Assembly (NCBI GenBank): GCA_041609715.1
Contig: JBFIQI010000001.1
Coordinates: 1-64,000 of the forward strand
Reading direction: 5' to 3'
From: JABDLF01 sp041609715
Lineage (GTDB): Bacteria; Pseudomonadota; Gammaproteobacteria; Steroidobacterales; JABDLF01
DNA length: 64,000 nucleotides
Positions 9,017-17,842 of this stretch are shown here, in pieces. The notes below the pieces were generated by a model. The model searched no databases. It was not told where the DNA came from and saw only the letters and a program-made list of their open reading frames with translations. Position numbers and translations under genes: made by a program. Positions within the stretch are counted from its first letter, which is position 1, and each line of letters opens with the position of its first letter.

Positions 9017-11437
9017 ATGGCTAATAATCTCGTAATCGTTGAGTCGCCGGCGAAAGCCAAGACAATCGAAAAATACCTTGGCAAGGATTTCAGGGTGCTG
9101 GCCTCCTATGGTCATGTGCGCGACCTTGTTCCCAAGGAGGGCGCCGTTGATCCGGATAACGGATTCGCGATGAAGTATGCCGTCATTGATCGCAACGAAA
9201 AGCATGTCAACGCCATCAGCCGGGCATTGAAAAAATCTGACGCCCTGTATCTCGCCACCGACCCCGATCGCGAGGGTGAGGCCATCGCCTGGCATCTTTA
9301 CGAAATCCTGCGTGAGCGCGGCTTACTGGACGGCAAGGATGTGCACCGCGTCGTCTTTTATGAGATTACCCGCAACGCCGTGGACGAAGCGATCAACCAT
9401 CCGCGCACGCTGTCTGACGACCTGGTGAATGCCCAGCAGGCGCGTCGCGCACTTGACTATCTGGTCGGCTTCAATCTGTCGCCCCTGCTTTGGAAAAAGA
9501 TCCGGCCAGGTCTTTCCGCCGGGCGCGTCCAGAGCCCCGCATTGCGGATGATCGTGGAGCGCGAGGCTGAAATCGAGGCCTTTGTACCGCAGGAATATTG
9601 GTCCATCGAGGCAGACGTCGCCAAGCAGGGGACCGAGTTCATCGCCCGACTGGCTGAGTACAGAGGCGAGAAGGTCAAGCAGTTCACTTTCACCAATGCG
9701 GCACAGGCGAGCGAAGTCGAGGCCACGCTGCTGGGCGCTGCCAACGGCAAGCTCAAAGTTGCCGGCATCGAAAAGAAACAGCGCAAGCGCCGGCCACCGC
9801 CGCCCTTCACGACCTCGACCTTGCAGCAGGAAGCTTCACGCAAACTGCGCTTCGGCGCACAACGCACGATGCGCGTGGCCCAGCGCTTGTATGAAGGCAT
9901 AGATACCGGCGAAGGGGCGGAGGGCCTGATCACCTATATGCGCACCGACTCGGTGGCGCTGGCTGGTGAAGCTGTAGATGAACTGCGCGCAACCATCGCG
10001 CGGCAGTTCGGCAAAGAGGCCGTGCCGGAGCAAGCCAATGTTTTTCGCACCAAGGCCAAGAATGCCCAGGAGGCCCATGAGGCCATCCGGCCGACCTCGG
10101 CAGCACGCACACCCGAGTCCCTGAAAGGCCACCTGCAGGAAGATCAGCTGAAGCTGTACACGCTTATCTGGCAACGAACCATGGCCTGCCAGATGGTGCC
10201 GGCCCTGTATGACACCGTGACCCTGGATTTGCTGGCAGGCCCCGACGGCGAGCAGCGCAACCGCTTGCGCGCCAACGGCTCGGTGCTGGTCAAGCCGGGC
10301 TTTCTTGCGGTTTACAAGGACAAGAACGATGGCGCCGAGGGTGACCGCATCCTGCCGCCCATGCAGGAAGGCGAAGAGATTGACCTGCTCAAGATCCGGC
10401 CCGAGCAGCACTTTACCGAGCCGCCGCCGCGTTATTCCGAAGCCAGCCTGGTCAAGGCCCTGGAAGAATACGGAATTGGCCGACCATCGACCTACGCCAA
10501 TATCATCTCCACCCTGGTGAACCGCGAATATGTCGAACTGGAGAGCCGGCGTTTCCGGCCCACCGACGTGGGCAAGATCGTCAATAGTTTTCTTACCGAT
10601 CATTTCGAGCGCTATGTCGACTATGAATTCACCGCGCGCCTGGAAGACGACCTGGACGCGGTCTCGCGCGGCGAAAAGGACTGGATACCGCTGATGGAAA
10701 CCTTCTGGTCACCGTTCCAGGAGCGCGTGGCCGACAAGGACCAGTCAGTGACCCGCGAGCAGGTCGCCAAGGCACGTCAGCTCGGCACCGACCCCAAGAC
10801 CGGCAAGCCGGTGAGCGTACGCATGGGTCGATTCGGACCCTTCGTGCAGCTGGGCGACAAGGATGACGAAGAAAAACCAAAATTTGCCGGCCTGCGTCCG
10901 GGCCAGAAAATGGACGAGATCACCATGGAAGATGCCATGGAGTTGTTCAAACTGCCGCGCAAGCTGGGTGAAACGCCGGAGGGCGAACCGGTATCCGCCA
11001 GCATTGGCCGGTTCGGTCCCTATGTGAAGTACGGCAGCAAGTTTGCATCCATCAAGGAGGACGATCCGTACACCATCACGCTGCAGCGAGCGCTGGAGGT
11101 TATCGCCGAGAAAAAGGAGGCGGACGCCAATCGTTTGATTCAGGATTTCTCCGAAGACGGCATCCAGATACTGCGCGGGCGTTATGGCCCGTATATCACC
11201 GACAAGAAAAAGAATGCCCGGGTCCCGAAAGATCGCGAGCCCGAGTCGCTGAGCCTGGAGGAGTGCAAGCAGTTGCTGGCCGAAGCGCCTGAACGTGGGC
11301 GGCGCGGCAAGAAGAGCGCCGGCAAGAAAACCACCAGTAAGAAAGCAAAAAAGAAGACCGCCAAGAAAAAAGCCAGCAAAAAAACCACAAAAAAAACCAC
11401 TCGCAAGACCTCCCCCAAGAAGGCGGCTGAAGGCTGA
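9017..11437 (+). CDS. topA: DNA topoisomerase I, zinc-finger-less with lysine-rich tail
   Basis: Type IA topoisomerase that relaxes negative supercoils. The N-terminal Toprim domain (VESPAKAKTIEKYL; TDPDREGEAIAWHL) and the strand-passage domain with the active-site tyrosine in GLITYMRTDSV are intact. The C-terminal third has three topoisomerase C-terminal repeats recognisable by GRFGPFV, GRFGPYV and GRYGPYI, instead of the cysteine zinc ribbons of E. coli TopA. The last 45 or so residues are mostly Lys, Thr and Ala. TTG at 9011, ATG at 9014 and ATG at 9017 are all in frame; 9017 gives the usual MANNLVIVESP start (806 residues). Confidence 0.98.
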   Translation: MANNLVIVESPAKAKTIEKYLGKDFRVLASYGHVRDLVPKEGAVDPDNGFAMKYAVIDRNEKHVNAISRALKKSDALYLATDPDREGEAIAWHLYEILRERGLLDGKDVHRVVFYEITRNAVDEAINHPRTLSDDLVNAQQARRALDYLVGFNLSPLLWKKIRPGLSAGRVQSPALRMIVEREAEIEAFVPQEYWSIEADVAKQGTEFIARLAEYRGEKVKQFTFTNAAQASEVEATLLGAANGKLKVAGIEKKQRKRRPPPPFTTSTLQQEASRKLRFGAQRTMRVAQRLYEGIDTGEGAEGLITYMRTDSVALAGEAVDELRATIARQFGKEAVPEQANVFRTKAKNAQEAHEAIRPTSAARTPESLKGHLQEDQLKLYTLIWQRTMACQMVPALYDTVTLDLLAGPDGEQRNRLRANGSVLVKPGFLAVYKDKNDGAEGDRILPPMQEGEEIDLLKIRPEQHFTEPPPRYSEASLVKALEEYGIGRPSTYANIISTLVNREYVELESRRFRPTDVGKIVNSFLTDHFERYVDYEFTARLEDDLDAVSRGEKDWIPLMETFWSPFQERVADKDQSVTREQVAKARQLGTDPKTGKPVSVRMGRFGPFVQLGDKDDEEKPKFAGLRPGQKMDEITMEDAMELFKLPRKLGETPEGEPVSASIGRFGPYVKYGSKFASIKEDDPYTITLQRALEVIAEKKEADANRLIQDFSEDGIQILRGRYGPYITDKKKNARVPKDREPESLSLEECKQLLAEAPERGRRGKKSAGKKTTSKKAKKKTAKKKASKKTTKKTTRKTSPKKAAEG

Positions 11438-11442
11438 ATCCG

Positions 11443-12003
11443 GTGGCGGCGCGGCAGCTCGTGCGGCGGGCCGCGCAGGCCCTGCACCAGGGGGGCATCA
11501 TTGCCTATCCTACTGAAGCCGTTTATGGACTGGGCTGCGACCCGCGCAACGCCAGGGCGGTCTACCGCCTGCTGGCCTTGAAGCAGCGCAGCCCGCGCCA
11601 CGGCCTGATCCTGGTAGCGGCAGAGTACGAGCAGCTGCTGGAATACCTTGCGCCCGTTGCCGATACCGTGATCGCCCGCATACTCGCCTCGTGGCCCGGC
11701 CCGCAGACCTGGGTACTGCCGGCGGCGATGCAATGTCCACAGTGGTTGACCGGCGAGCACGACACCATCGCTGTTAGGGTCAGCGACCACCCCTTGGTTC
11801 GCGACTTGTGCGAAACTGCCGGCATGGCCATCGTTTCCACCAGCGCCAACCGGCGCGGCCATCCGCCAGCGCGCTCTGCCCTGGGCTGTCGCATGCGCTT
11901 CGGACCGCAGCTGGATCTGGTTGTGCCGGGTCCCACTGGTGGATTGGCCCGACCCACCGCTATCCGTGACGCCATCAGCGGCGAACTGATCCGCGGCGCC
12001 TAG
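11443..12003 (+). CDS. tsaC: Threonylcarbamoyl-AMP synthase TsaC
   Basis: Makes threonylcarbamoyl-AMP for the t6A37 modification of tRNAs reading ANN codons. It belongs to the YrdC/Sua5 fold with GGIIAYPTEAVYGLGCDP at the N-terminus and STSANRRGHPPA in the second half. The length of 186 residues is that of stand-alone TsaC. A GTG start lies 5 bases after the topA stop, and the gene leads into hemF 7 bases later, the usual tsaC-hemF order. Confidence 0.96.
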   Translation: MAARQLVRRAAQALHQGGIIAYPTEAVYGLGCDPRNARAVYRLLALKQRSPRHGLILVAAEYEQLLEYLAPVADTVIARILASWPGPQTWVLPAAMQCPQWLTGEHDTIAVRVSDHPLVRDLCETAGMAIVSTSANRRGHPPARSALGCRMRFGPQLDLVVPGPTGGLARPTAIRDAISGELIRGA

Positions 12004-12010
12004 GGCGCTC

Positions 12011-12931
12011 ATGGTTGCCATGACCCATCCTGAACAGCAAGTCAGCGAATTTCTCCATACACTGCAGGCTCAGATCTGCTCGGGACTGGAAGACTTGGAA
12101 ACCGAAGGCGCTTTCGGTCGCGATGCATGGCAGCGCCCTGAGGGCGGCGGCGGTATCAGCAGGATTCTTGAAGGCGGGGCGGTTTTTGAGCGCGCCGGGG
12201 TGGGGCTGTCGGACGTGCGGGGCAACAAGCTGCCGCCGTCGGCCAGTCAGCGGCGCCCGGATTTGGCGGGCCTGCCGTTTCGTGCCATGGGCGTTTCCGT
12301 GGTCATTCATCCGCGTAATCCCTATGTGCCCACCTCCCACGCAAACCTCAGGTTCTTCTCCGCGGGCGGCGAAGATTCCGAGCCGCTTTGGTGGTTCGGC
12401 GGCGGCTTCGACCTGACCCCCTATTACGGCTTCGCCGAGGATGCCCGCCACTGGCACCAGGAAGCCAAGGCCGCCTGCGACGTGCTCGGTGATGCAGCGT
12501 ATCCGCGCTACAAGCAGTGGTGCGACGAATACTTTTTCCTGCCGCACCGGAACGAGCCGCGCGGCATCGGTGGTTTGTTTTTCGATGATCTCAACGAGCC
12601 GGATTTCGAAAGCTGTTTCGAGTTTGTGCGTTCGGTTGGAGAACGTTACCTGTCCGCTTATCTACCCATCGTCGCCCGGCGCATGCAGATGTCGTACTCG
12701 GATCGTGAACGCCAGTTTCAACTCTATCGGCGCGGCCGTTATGTGGAATTCAACCTGGTGTATGACCGCGGTACGCTATTCGGTCTGCAGTCGCGCGGCC
12801 GCACCGAATCAATACTGATGTCGATGCCGCCCGCCGTGAACTGGCGTTATGATTGGCAACCGGAACCGGGCACGCCCGAGAGCGCACTTTACGAAGAGTT
12901 TCTGCAACCCCATGACTGGCTGGAGCAATAA
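12011..12931 (+). CDS. hemF: Aerobic coproporphyrinogen III oxidase HemF
   Basis: Oxygen-dependent oxidative decarboxylation of coproporphyrinogen III to protoporphyrinogen IX in haem synthesis. Family hallmarks include RAMGVSVVIHPRNPYVPTSH, WWFGGGFDLTPYYGF and RGIGGLFFDDL, and the length of 306 residues is normal. AGGG at 12002 is well spaced to the ATG at 12011. The window also encodes the oxygen-independent enzyme HemN, so haem can be made with or without oxygen. Confidence 0.98.
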   Translation: MVAMTHPEQQVSEFLHTLQAQICSGLEDLETEGAFGRDAWQRPEGGGGISRILEGGAVFERAGVGLSDVRGNKLPPSASQRRPDLAGLPFRAMGVSVVIHPRNPYVPTSHANLRFFSAGGEDSEPLWWFGGGFDLTPYYGFAEDARHWHQEAKAACDVLGDAAYPRYKQWCDEYFFLPHRNEPRGIGGLFFDDLNEPDFESCFEFVRSVGERYLSAYLPIVARRMQMSYSDRERQFQLYRRGRYVEFNLVYDRGTLFGLQSRGRTESILMSMPPAVNWRYDWQPEPGTPESALYEEFLQPHDWLEQ

Positions 12932-12935
12932 GCAA

Positions 12936-13355
12936 ATGCCACCGGGCGTGCCCTTTCACCTGGCGTTTCCTGTCACTGACCTGGAGGCGACCCGGCGTTT
13001 TTTTGTCGAAGCGCTGGGCTGCGCGGTTGGCCGTGAATCCTCGCGCTGGATCGATTTCGATTTTTTCGGGCACCAGATCACCGCGCATCTGAGCGACACG
13101 GGGCAAGCAATTTCACACAACCTGGTGGATGGAGACCAGGTGCCCGTACGCCATTTTGGCGCGGTGCTGCCCTGGGCAGAGTGGCAGTCATTGGCCGAGC
13201 GACTGCGGCAAATCGGTATCGAGTTCATGATCGATCCGCGGGTGCGATTCGCCGGCGAAACCGGCGAACAGGGCACATTCTTTGTGCGCGATCCCAGCGG
13301 CAACGCGCTGGAATTCAAGTCTTTTAAAGATCCAGAGCAGCTGTTCGCGCGCTGA
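12936..13355 (+). CDS. VOC family (glyoxalase-fold) protein
   Basis: A 139-residue protein of the vicinal oxygen chelate fold, with FHLAFPVTDLEATRRFF at the N-terminus and the paired beta-alpha-beta ending FVRDPSGNALEFKSF. Potential metal ligands are His near residue 8 and Glu in the final strand. The substrate is unknown. The reading frame is open farther upstream inside hemF, but the ATG at 12936, four bases after the hemF stop and behind a GGAG-like motif, gives the natural domain start. Confidence 0.85.
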   Translation: MPPGVPFHLAFPVTDLEATRRFFVEALGCAVGRESSRWIDFDFFGHQITAHLSDTGQAISHNLVDGDQVPVRHFGAVLPWAEWQSLAERLRQIGIEFMIDPRVRFAGETGEQGTFFVRDPSGNALEFKSFKDPEQLFAR

Positions 13356-13415
13356 AACCGGACTGGCCCGCCGCTATACTGCCAGCAACTTTTACGGCTT
13401 GGCACGAGTGATTTT

Positions 13416-13979
13416 ATGGCCTGGATAGACGAGATCGAAGCACCGGATGCCAGCGGCGAACTGGCCGATCTGTACCAGGAGTTGCTGGAAAGACGCGGCA
13501 AAATTGCCAATATTCTCAAGGTCCACAGCCTGAACCCGCAGGCCCTGAAAGCGCACCTCGACCTGTACATGACGCTGCTGTTTGGCCGCTCGGGCCTGTC
13601 GCGGGCCGACCGTGAGAGCATCGCCGTGGTCACTTCCGCCAGCAATAAATGCGACTACTGCGTCAATCACCATGCGCAGTCCTTAGGTCGCTACCAGAAA
13701 GACCCGCAGTCCCTGGCCGAGATTCGGGCTGCTCAGGACTTCACGGTGCTGGACCCACGCACGCGGGCAATGCTGGCCCATGCCCGCAAGCTCACCAAGG
13801 AGCCCGATGCGGTGACCCAGGCCGACCTGGACACACTGCGCGCCACGGGGTTTAGCGATCGCGACATCCTGGACATCACGCTGGTCACCGCCTACTTCAA
13901 TTTCGTCAATCGCATTGCCCTGGGCCTGGGCGTGGACTACAACGAGCAGGAATTGCAGGGCTATAAAGAAGCTACCTAA
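13416..13979 (+). CDS. AhpD-like peroxidase-related protein
   Basis: A 187-residue all-helical protein of the carboxymuconolactone decarboxylase/AhpD family. The motif CDYCVNHH (Cys79, Cys82, His86) is the CxxCxxxH redox centre of AhpD-type alkylhydroperoxidases, so thiol-dependent peroxide reduction is likely. This branch is generally annotated as uncharacterised peroxidase-related. It follows the VOC gene by 60 bases on the same strand. Confidence 0.88.
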   Translation: MAWIDEIEAPDASGELADLYQELLERRGKIANILKVHSLNPQALKAHLDLYMTLLFGRSGLSRADRESIAVVTSASNKCDYCVNHHAQSLGRYQKDPQSLAEIRAAQDFTVLDPRTRAMLAHARKLTKEPDAVTQADLDTLRATGFSDRDILDITLVTAYFNFVNRIALGLGVDYNEQELQGYKEAT

Positions 13980-14094
13980 AAGCAATTTTACATATGCCAA
14001 ATGTTAATTTTTGCGTAGTGTGACGAGCCCCACAGAGATTTTCACCGCGCCCCGGTAGCGTTTGCACGGTCCCGGCCATGGCGTAGGTGAGCCG

Positions 14095-14652
14095 ATGAGC
14101 CAGCATCTGATAGCAGGTCTTTTGTTTTGCGGGCTCGCAAGCGCGAGCTCCGCTGCCGACCCCGGCTGGTTTGTGGAGACCCCACATGAACGCGCCGAGC
14201 GGGGCTTCGACACCGCTCTGCAGGACGCGGGATCGACGCTGTCGGGCCCCGACCTTGTCAATCTACGTGCCGGTTACCGCTTCAGCGAAAACTTCACGCT
14301 CAGTGCTGCGCTGGACGAATACCTGCTGGATGCGATGCGAATACAAAACTGCAATGCCATCGATTTTGTCTGCCTGGCCGCCCGGGAACGAGCTATCGAT
14401 CACGGCACCACCTATACCCTGGCCCTGGCGCCGGCCCTGCGCCTGGATGAAGACCTTTCGGTATACGGACAACTTGGCTTGCAAGGCTGGCATATCAAGA
14501 CCGGGGGCGACAGCCGCCCCCATCGCCGCGAGCTGATGTTCGGTGTAGGCCTGCGTTACGACCTGTCCAAACCATTTCGACTGAAGCTTGAATACCAGGC
14601 CCTGGACCTGGACATCAAGCTGACTTCCATCGGATTCAGCTGGCGTTTCTGA
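14095..14652 (+). CDS. Small outer-membrane beta-barrel protein
   Basis: A 185-residue protein with a cleavable signal peptide (LIAGLLFCGLASASSA, about residues 5-20) and alternating polar/hydrophobic strands such as NLRAGYRFSENFTLSAAL. It ends in phenylalanine (FSWRF), the usual signal for insertion by the BAM complex. It resembles OmpA/OprF-type porin-like barrels with eight strands; no function can be given. The ATG at 14095 follows AGGTGA at 14085. Confidence 0.75.
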   Translation: MSQHLIAGLLFCGLASASSAADPGWFVETPHERAERGFDTALQDAGSTLSGPDLVNLRAGYRFSENFTLSAALDEYLLDAMRIQNCNAIDFVCLAARERAIDHGTTYTLALAPALRLDEDLSVYGQLGLQGWHIKTGGDSRPHRRELMFGVGLRYDLSKPFRLKLEYQALDLDIKLTSIGFSWRF

Positions 14653-14691
14653 GGCGACCAGCCCCCGCGCCGGAACTTTGGCGCTGGCCTC

Positions 14692-15084
14692 TCAGGCCGC
14701 AAGAAAATTGAGCAGTAAAGCGCCAGCGGCAACCAGCAAGGCCGCCCAGGTCAGTGCCGTCCCGTAAAAGCGGCCGAAGGAGACGCCCGCATGTCTGGAC
14801 AGCCCCCAGGCATGCAGCAGGCGACCGCCGAGCAGCAGCATGCCGACGGCATGCAGCATCCAGGGACTTCCCCCCGCCGCTTCCAGCAGTAACAGCAGCA
14901 ACAGGGCCAGCGGAGCATGTTCGACCAGGTTGGCATGGGCGCGAATCGCCAGGGACAAGATTCGATTGCCACCATCACCGACGCCGACCCGAAGCTGCCT
15001 GCGCAAGATCACGACCCGTGCCGCCAGCACGACTGCCAGCACGGCGATACATGCGCCGTACAGGCCGGTGATAGCAAAGCCCAT
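14692..15084 (-). CDS. MAPEG family membrane protein
   Basis: A 130-residue protein with four hydrophobic segments and the MAPEG signature NRILSLAIRAHANLVEHAPL after the first helix. Bacterial members are often YecN-like with glutathione-linked or unknown roles. ATG at 15084 is preferred over GTG at 15087. It is convergent with the barrel protein gene, with 39 bases between the stops that contain imperfect inverted repeats (GCGCC/GGCGC at about 14669). Confidence 0.88.
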   Translation of the reverse strand: MGFAITGLYGACIAVLAVVLAARVVILRRQLRVGVGDGGNRILSLAIRAHANLVEHAPLALLLLLLLEAAGGSPWMLHAVGMLLLGGRLLHAWGLSRHAGVSFGRFYGTALTWAALLVAAGALLLNFLAA

Positions 15085-15099
15085 CACCGGTACCCGGCC

Positions 15100-15447
15100 T
15101 TAGAGCCTGACGAAGACTTCGTCTTCGCGTACATCCACCGCAAAGGTCACGAGCTTTTTCTTCGCCCTTAAAACGTCCAGCAGCTGGATGCCGGGTGGAA
15201 AGTTTGCCCACTCCTTCACTGCACCACTGGCGATATCGAAGCGGGCGCGGTGCAGCGGACACTGAACCATGCAGTCATCGATGATCTTGCCGCGCGCCAG
15301 GGGCGCAAACATATGGGTACAGTTGGCCTGACTGGCGTAATAGCCCGTGCCGATGTGGTAAATCACAAGCTGCTTGCCGTTCACACGAAAGGCGCGCATT
15401 TCGCCCAAGGGCACATCGTGCGTCTTGCAAGCCTGGTAAAATTTCAT
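15100..15447 (-). CDS. Rieske-type [2Fe-2S] ferredoxin
   Basis: A small soluble electron carrier. The cluster motifs are CTH (Cys43, His45) and CPLH (Cys63, His66), as in Rieske ferredoxins of dioxygenase systems and the NirD-like group. No oxygenase is encoded next to it, so its partner is unknown. ATG at 15447 is taken as the start because the domain begins with KFYQACKTHDVP. The open frame upstream adds only 9 residues. Confidence 0.9.
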   Translation of the reverse strand: MKFYQACKTHDVPLGEMRAFRVNGKQLVIYHIGTGYYASQANCTHMFAPLARGKIIDDCMVQCPLHRARFDIASGAVKEWANFPPGIQLLDVLRAKKKLVTFAVDVREDEVFVRL

Positions 15448-15474
15448 CTCAATCCCCGTATATCCTTGACGCAC

Positions 15475-15852
15475 TCAGTCACGCTTGACCACCACGACCT
15501 CGACACGGCCCCGCGGACCTATATACCACGATGCCACCCAGCTGGTGAGGCTGATAATTATTGAGCCACCCAATGCCGCCCAGAAACCGGAAATCGCAAA
15601 ACCTTCCAGGAACCACGCGACCAGGCCCAGCATCATGGCATTGATGACAAACAGGAACAGGCCAAGCGTCAGCAGGGTGAACGGCAGCGTAAGGATGATC
15701 ATGACGGGGCGGATAATGGCGTTAACCACGCCAAGCAAAATACCAGCCACCAGCAAGACGCCCGTGCCCTGCACGCTGATGCCGCTGATGATCAGCGATG
15801 CCAGCCACAGGCCCAGGGCGCTCACCACCGAGCGAATCAGGAAACCAGCCAT
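15475..15852 (-). CDS. Phage-holin-4 family membrane protein
   Basis: A 125-residue integral membrane protein with four hydrophobic helices and the family segment GILLGVVNAIIRPVMIILTL. Proteins of this family (named from similarity to holins) are widespread chromosomal membrane proteins of unknown function; nothing here indicates a prophage. It is followed 27 bases later by the Rieske gene. Confidence 0.88.
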   Translation of the reverse strand: MAGFLIRSVVSALGLWLASLIISGISVQGTGVLLVAGILLGVVNAIIRPVMIILTLPFTLLTLGLFLFVINAMMLGLVAWFLEGFAISGFWAALGGSIIISLTSWVASWYIGPRGRVEVVVVKRD

Positions 15853-15901
15853 GGGCAGCCCTCCAGGCTCCAGTTAACCGGCCAACATCTTGCCATGCCG
15901 A

Positions 15902-16222
15902 TCACATGCCAGCCAGCCGATCGGATCGAACAGCGCTAAGCCGTAGTCCGGACGACCAGCCCATGCGCGCCTTGAGCTGGCTGACCAAATCCACGTATTG
16001 CTGCCGGGCAGTGTCCTGATCGGTGCCCTGCAATTCTTTCCAGGCTTCGTATTTGGCGCGACCGACGAAATCCATGAAGCCCGGCGCTTCGCCATGCACG
16101 TCACCTTCGGTGCCTTGCTTGTAGAAAGCGTAAAGCTTCAGCAAGGTGTCGTTGTCCGGCTTTTCCGGCAGGTTTTTGGCCCCGGCCGCGGCCTCTTTGA
16201 AAGCTTTTTCCAAATCGGACAT
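15902..16222 (-). CDS. Acyl-CoA-binding protein
   Basis: A 106-residue protein of the ACBP family, which binds long-chain acyl-CoA esters in the cytosol. The four-helix fold is recognisable from LEKAFKEAAAGAKNLP, DTLLKLYAFYKQGTEGD and GRAKYEAWKELQGTDQD, with the conserved Tyr and Lys that contact the CoA phosphate. The C-terminus extends about 15 residues beyond the typical 86-90-residue domain. Confidence 0.94.
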   Translation of the reverse strand: MSDLEKAFKEAAAGAKNLPEKPDNDTLLKLYAFYKQGTEGDVHGEAPGFMDFVGRAKYEAWKELQGTDQDTARQQYVDLVSQLKARMGWSSGLRLSAVRSDRLAGM

Positions 16223-16248
16223 TTGTCTTACTCCTGCCAGTTGCTTGG

Positions 16249-16482
16249 TCAGGCCTGCTCGCTGGCGACCAGGCCTGTGCTGTCATCCATGAAGGTATGC
16301 TCAGTGACCCGCACCTTCATGCCGGTCTCGAACTGCCACTGCTGGCCACCGGGATCGGCGTTGATGGATACAATTTCATAGACATCATCAGCAAGCTGCA
16401 CCGCTTCCACTGGCCGATAGACCGGCGGCTCCTCGCCTACTACTGCCACGTAAATGTTATGCCTGGTTTGCGCATCGCTCAT
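16249..16482 (-). CDS. Hypothetical 77-residue protein
   Basis: A small acidic protein that I do not recognise. It has alternating beta-like segments (IYVAVVGEE, VYEIVSINADP, VRVTEHTFMDD) and no signal peptide or cysteine. The start ATG at 16482 lies 14 bases downstream of the DJ-1 gene stop, and the acyl-CoA-binding gene follows 26 bases later, so all three are probably co-transcribed. Codon use resembles its neighbours, which supports a real gene. Confidence 0.7.
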   Translation of the reverse strand: MSDAQTRHNIYVAVVGEEPPVYRPVEAVQLADDVYEIVSINADPGGQQWQFETGMKVRVTEHTFMDDSTGLVASEQA

Positions 16483-16496
16483 TGCTGATCTCCGAA

Positions 16497-17054
16497 TCAG
16501 GCGGACTGGCGCTGCAACCGCCCTGCCACTGCTTCTCGCTTGTCCTTGCCCGCCAGTGCACCAATCAGCACCAGGGCAAAATCCATGGCCGTGCCCGGAC
16601 CACGTGAGGTGATTACTTTACCATCGCTAACCACCGCCGCCTCTTCGTAAGTGAGCCCCGCCAGCACCTCGTCAGCCAGGGCGCCCGGAAAGCTTGTGGC
16701 GCGGCGCCCTCGCAGCAGACCTGCTGCGGCCAGGGCCCGGGGCGCGGCGCATATCGCTGCCGTGAAGCGCCCGCTGGCAGCCATGTCCTGCAACAGCTTG
16801 CGCAAACGTGAATCAGCGGCCAGGTGGTCGGAACCCGGCAGACCCCCGGGCAATGCCACCATGTCGAACGCTTCCCCAAGGGCCGCTTCCAGGGTGGTGT
16901 CGGGGGTAATGGTAATGTCGTGGGAACCGCGCACCGGTCCATCCTCGAGACCGGCAACCACGACCTCGATGCCGGCCCGGCGCAGCAGATCGATTATGGT
17001 AACGGCCTCTAGTTCTTCGAAGCCCGGGGCGAGTGGGACAAGGACGCGTGCCAT
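16497..17054 (-). CDS. DJ-1/PfpI family protein (YajL-like)
   Basis: A 185-residue protein of the DJ-1 superfamily, linked to protein deglycation or oxidative-stress protection. The nucleophilic elbow cysteine is in AAICAAPRALA (Cys102), with the supporting glutamate in the N-terminal GFEELEAV (Glu15). The length and MARVLVPLAPGFEE start match YajL. Its first 46 bases overlap the end of the polysaccharide-deacetylase-like gene. Confidence 0.92.
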   Translation of the reverse strand: MARVLVPLAPGFEELEAVTIIDLLRRAGIEVVVAGLEDGPVRGSHDITITPDTTLEAALGEAFDMVALPGGLPGSDHLAADSRLRKLLQDMAASGRFTAAICAAPRALAAAGLLRGRRATSFPGALADEVLAGLTYEEAAVVSDGKVITSRGPGTAMDFALVLIGALAGKDKREAVAGRLQRQSA

Positions 17055-17842
17055 GCTGACGTCTCCGGATTCTTGTGCCGGATGAATTCTGCCACAGCAA
17101 TTAACCGCACGCCCCGCTCCCCCAGCAGCGGCAGTTCGCGCTCCAGCACCGCCAGCGTGCCGGGATAGGGGTGCCCGATTGCCACCGCCGCACCTCGCTG
17201 ACGAGCCAGCGTCACCAGGTTTTCAAACTCGCGCTGGATGGCTGCTGGATCCGGATCCCGATCCAGAAACACGTCGCGAGCGACCGCGGGCACACGATGT
17301 TCCCTGGCCACCTGCAGCGCCACGCTGTGAGGAGAGGTGATGCTGTCCACAAAAAACAGCCCGCGGGCATCCTCTTGCAAGCTGCGCATCAGCCAGGCCA
17401 TATGCCCGGGATGCCGGGTTAACAGGCTACCCATGTGGTTGTTGATGCCCGTTACATGGGGCACGACCGCGAGATTGGCTTCCAGCAAGCGCCTCAGGTC
17501 CTGTTCGCCGGTTTCCAGCAGCAGCGCACCGTGGCCCGGATCCTTGCCGTTCATGGGCTGCATGGGCAGGTGCAGCAGCACCTCTTTGCCGGCGCCATGG
17601 GCGGCCCTCGCCAGACGCTCCCCGTAGGGCGTATGGGGCAACACCGAGCAGGCAACCGGGCCCGGCAGCTCCACGACCCGCAGGCCGTCTTGGAACTGAT
17701 ACCCCAGGTCATCAATGATGATGCTGATGACGGGCATCTCATCGTTTGCGTACGCCGGCGCGCCACCGAGCAGCAACGGTGACAGCAGGGCTGCCAGCCA
17801 TGCCCTGGGCATGTTAGCGCAGGCCCTCGGCGCCCGAATCAT
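17009..17842 (-). CDS. Divergent polysaccharide deacetylase (YibQ-like)
   Basis: A secreted protein of 277 residues with an N-terminal signal peptide and a divergent polysaccharide deacetylase domain (SIIIDDLGYQ near the start, INNHMGS in the middle, AIGHPYPGTL toward the end). The first Asp pair and these histidines are the probable metal or catalytic residues. It is part of the conserved gpmI-envC-ctpA-yibQ envelope cluster, so a cell-wall-related role is likely. It overlaps ctpA by 29 bases and the DJ-1 gene by 46. Confidence 0.93.
   Translation of the reverse strand: MIRAPRACANMPRAWLAALLSPLLLGGAPAYANDEMPVISIIIDDLGYQFQDGLRVVELPGPVACSVLPHTPYGERLARAAHGAGKEVLLHLPMQPMNGKDPGHGALLLETGEQDLRRLLEANLAVVPHVTGINNHMGSLLTRHPGHMAWLMRSLQEDARGLFFVDSITSPHSVALQVAREHRVPAVARDVFLDRDPDPAAIQREFENLVTLARQRGAAVAIGHPYPGTLAVLERELPLLGERGVRLIAVAEFIRHKNPETSAWHASLSHSPRASKN

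Noticed and set aside
15475..15852. Holin-like gene as sign of a prophage
   Set aside because: The family is a common chromosomal membrane protein and no other phage genes or attachment sites are nearby.
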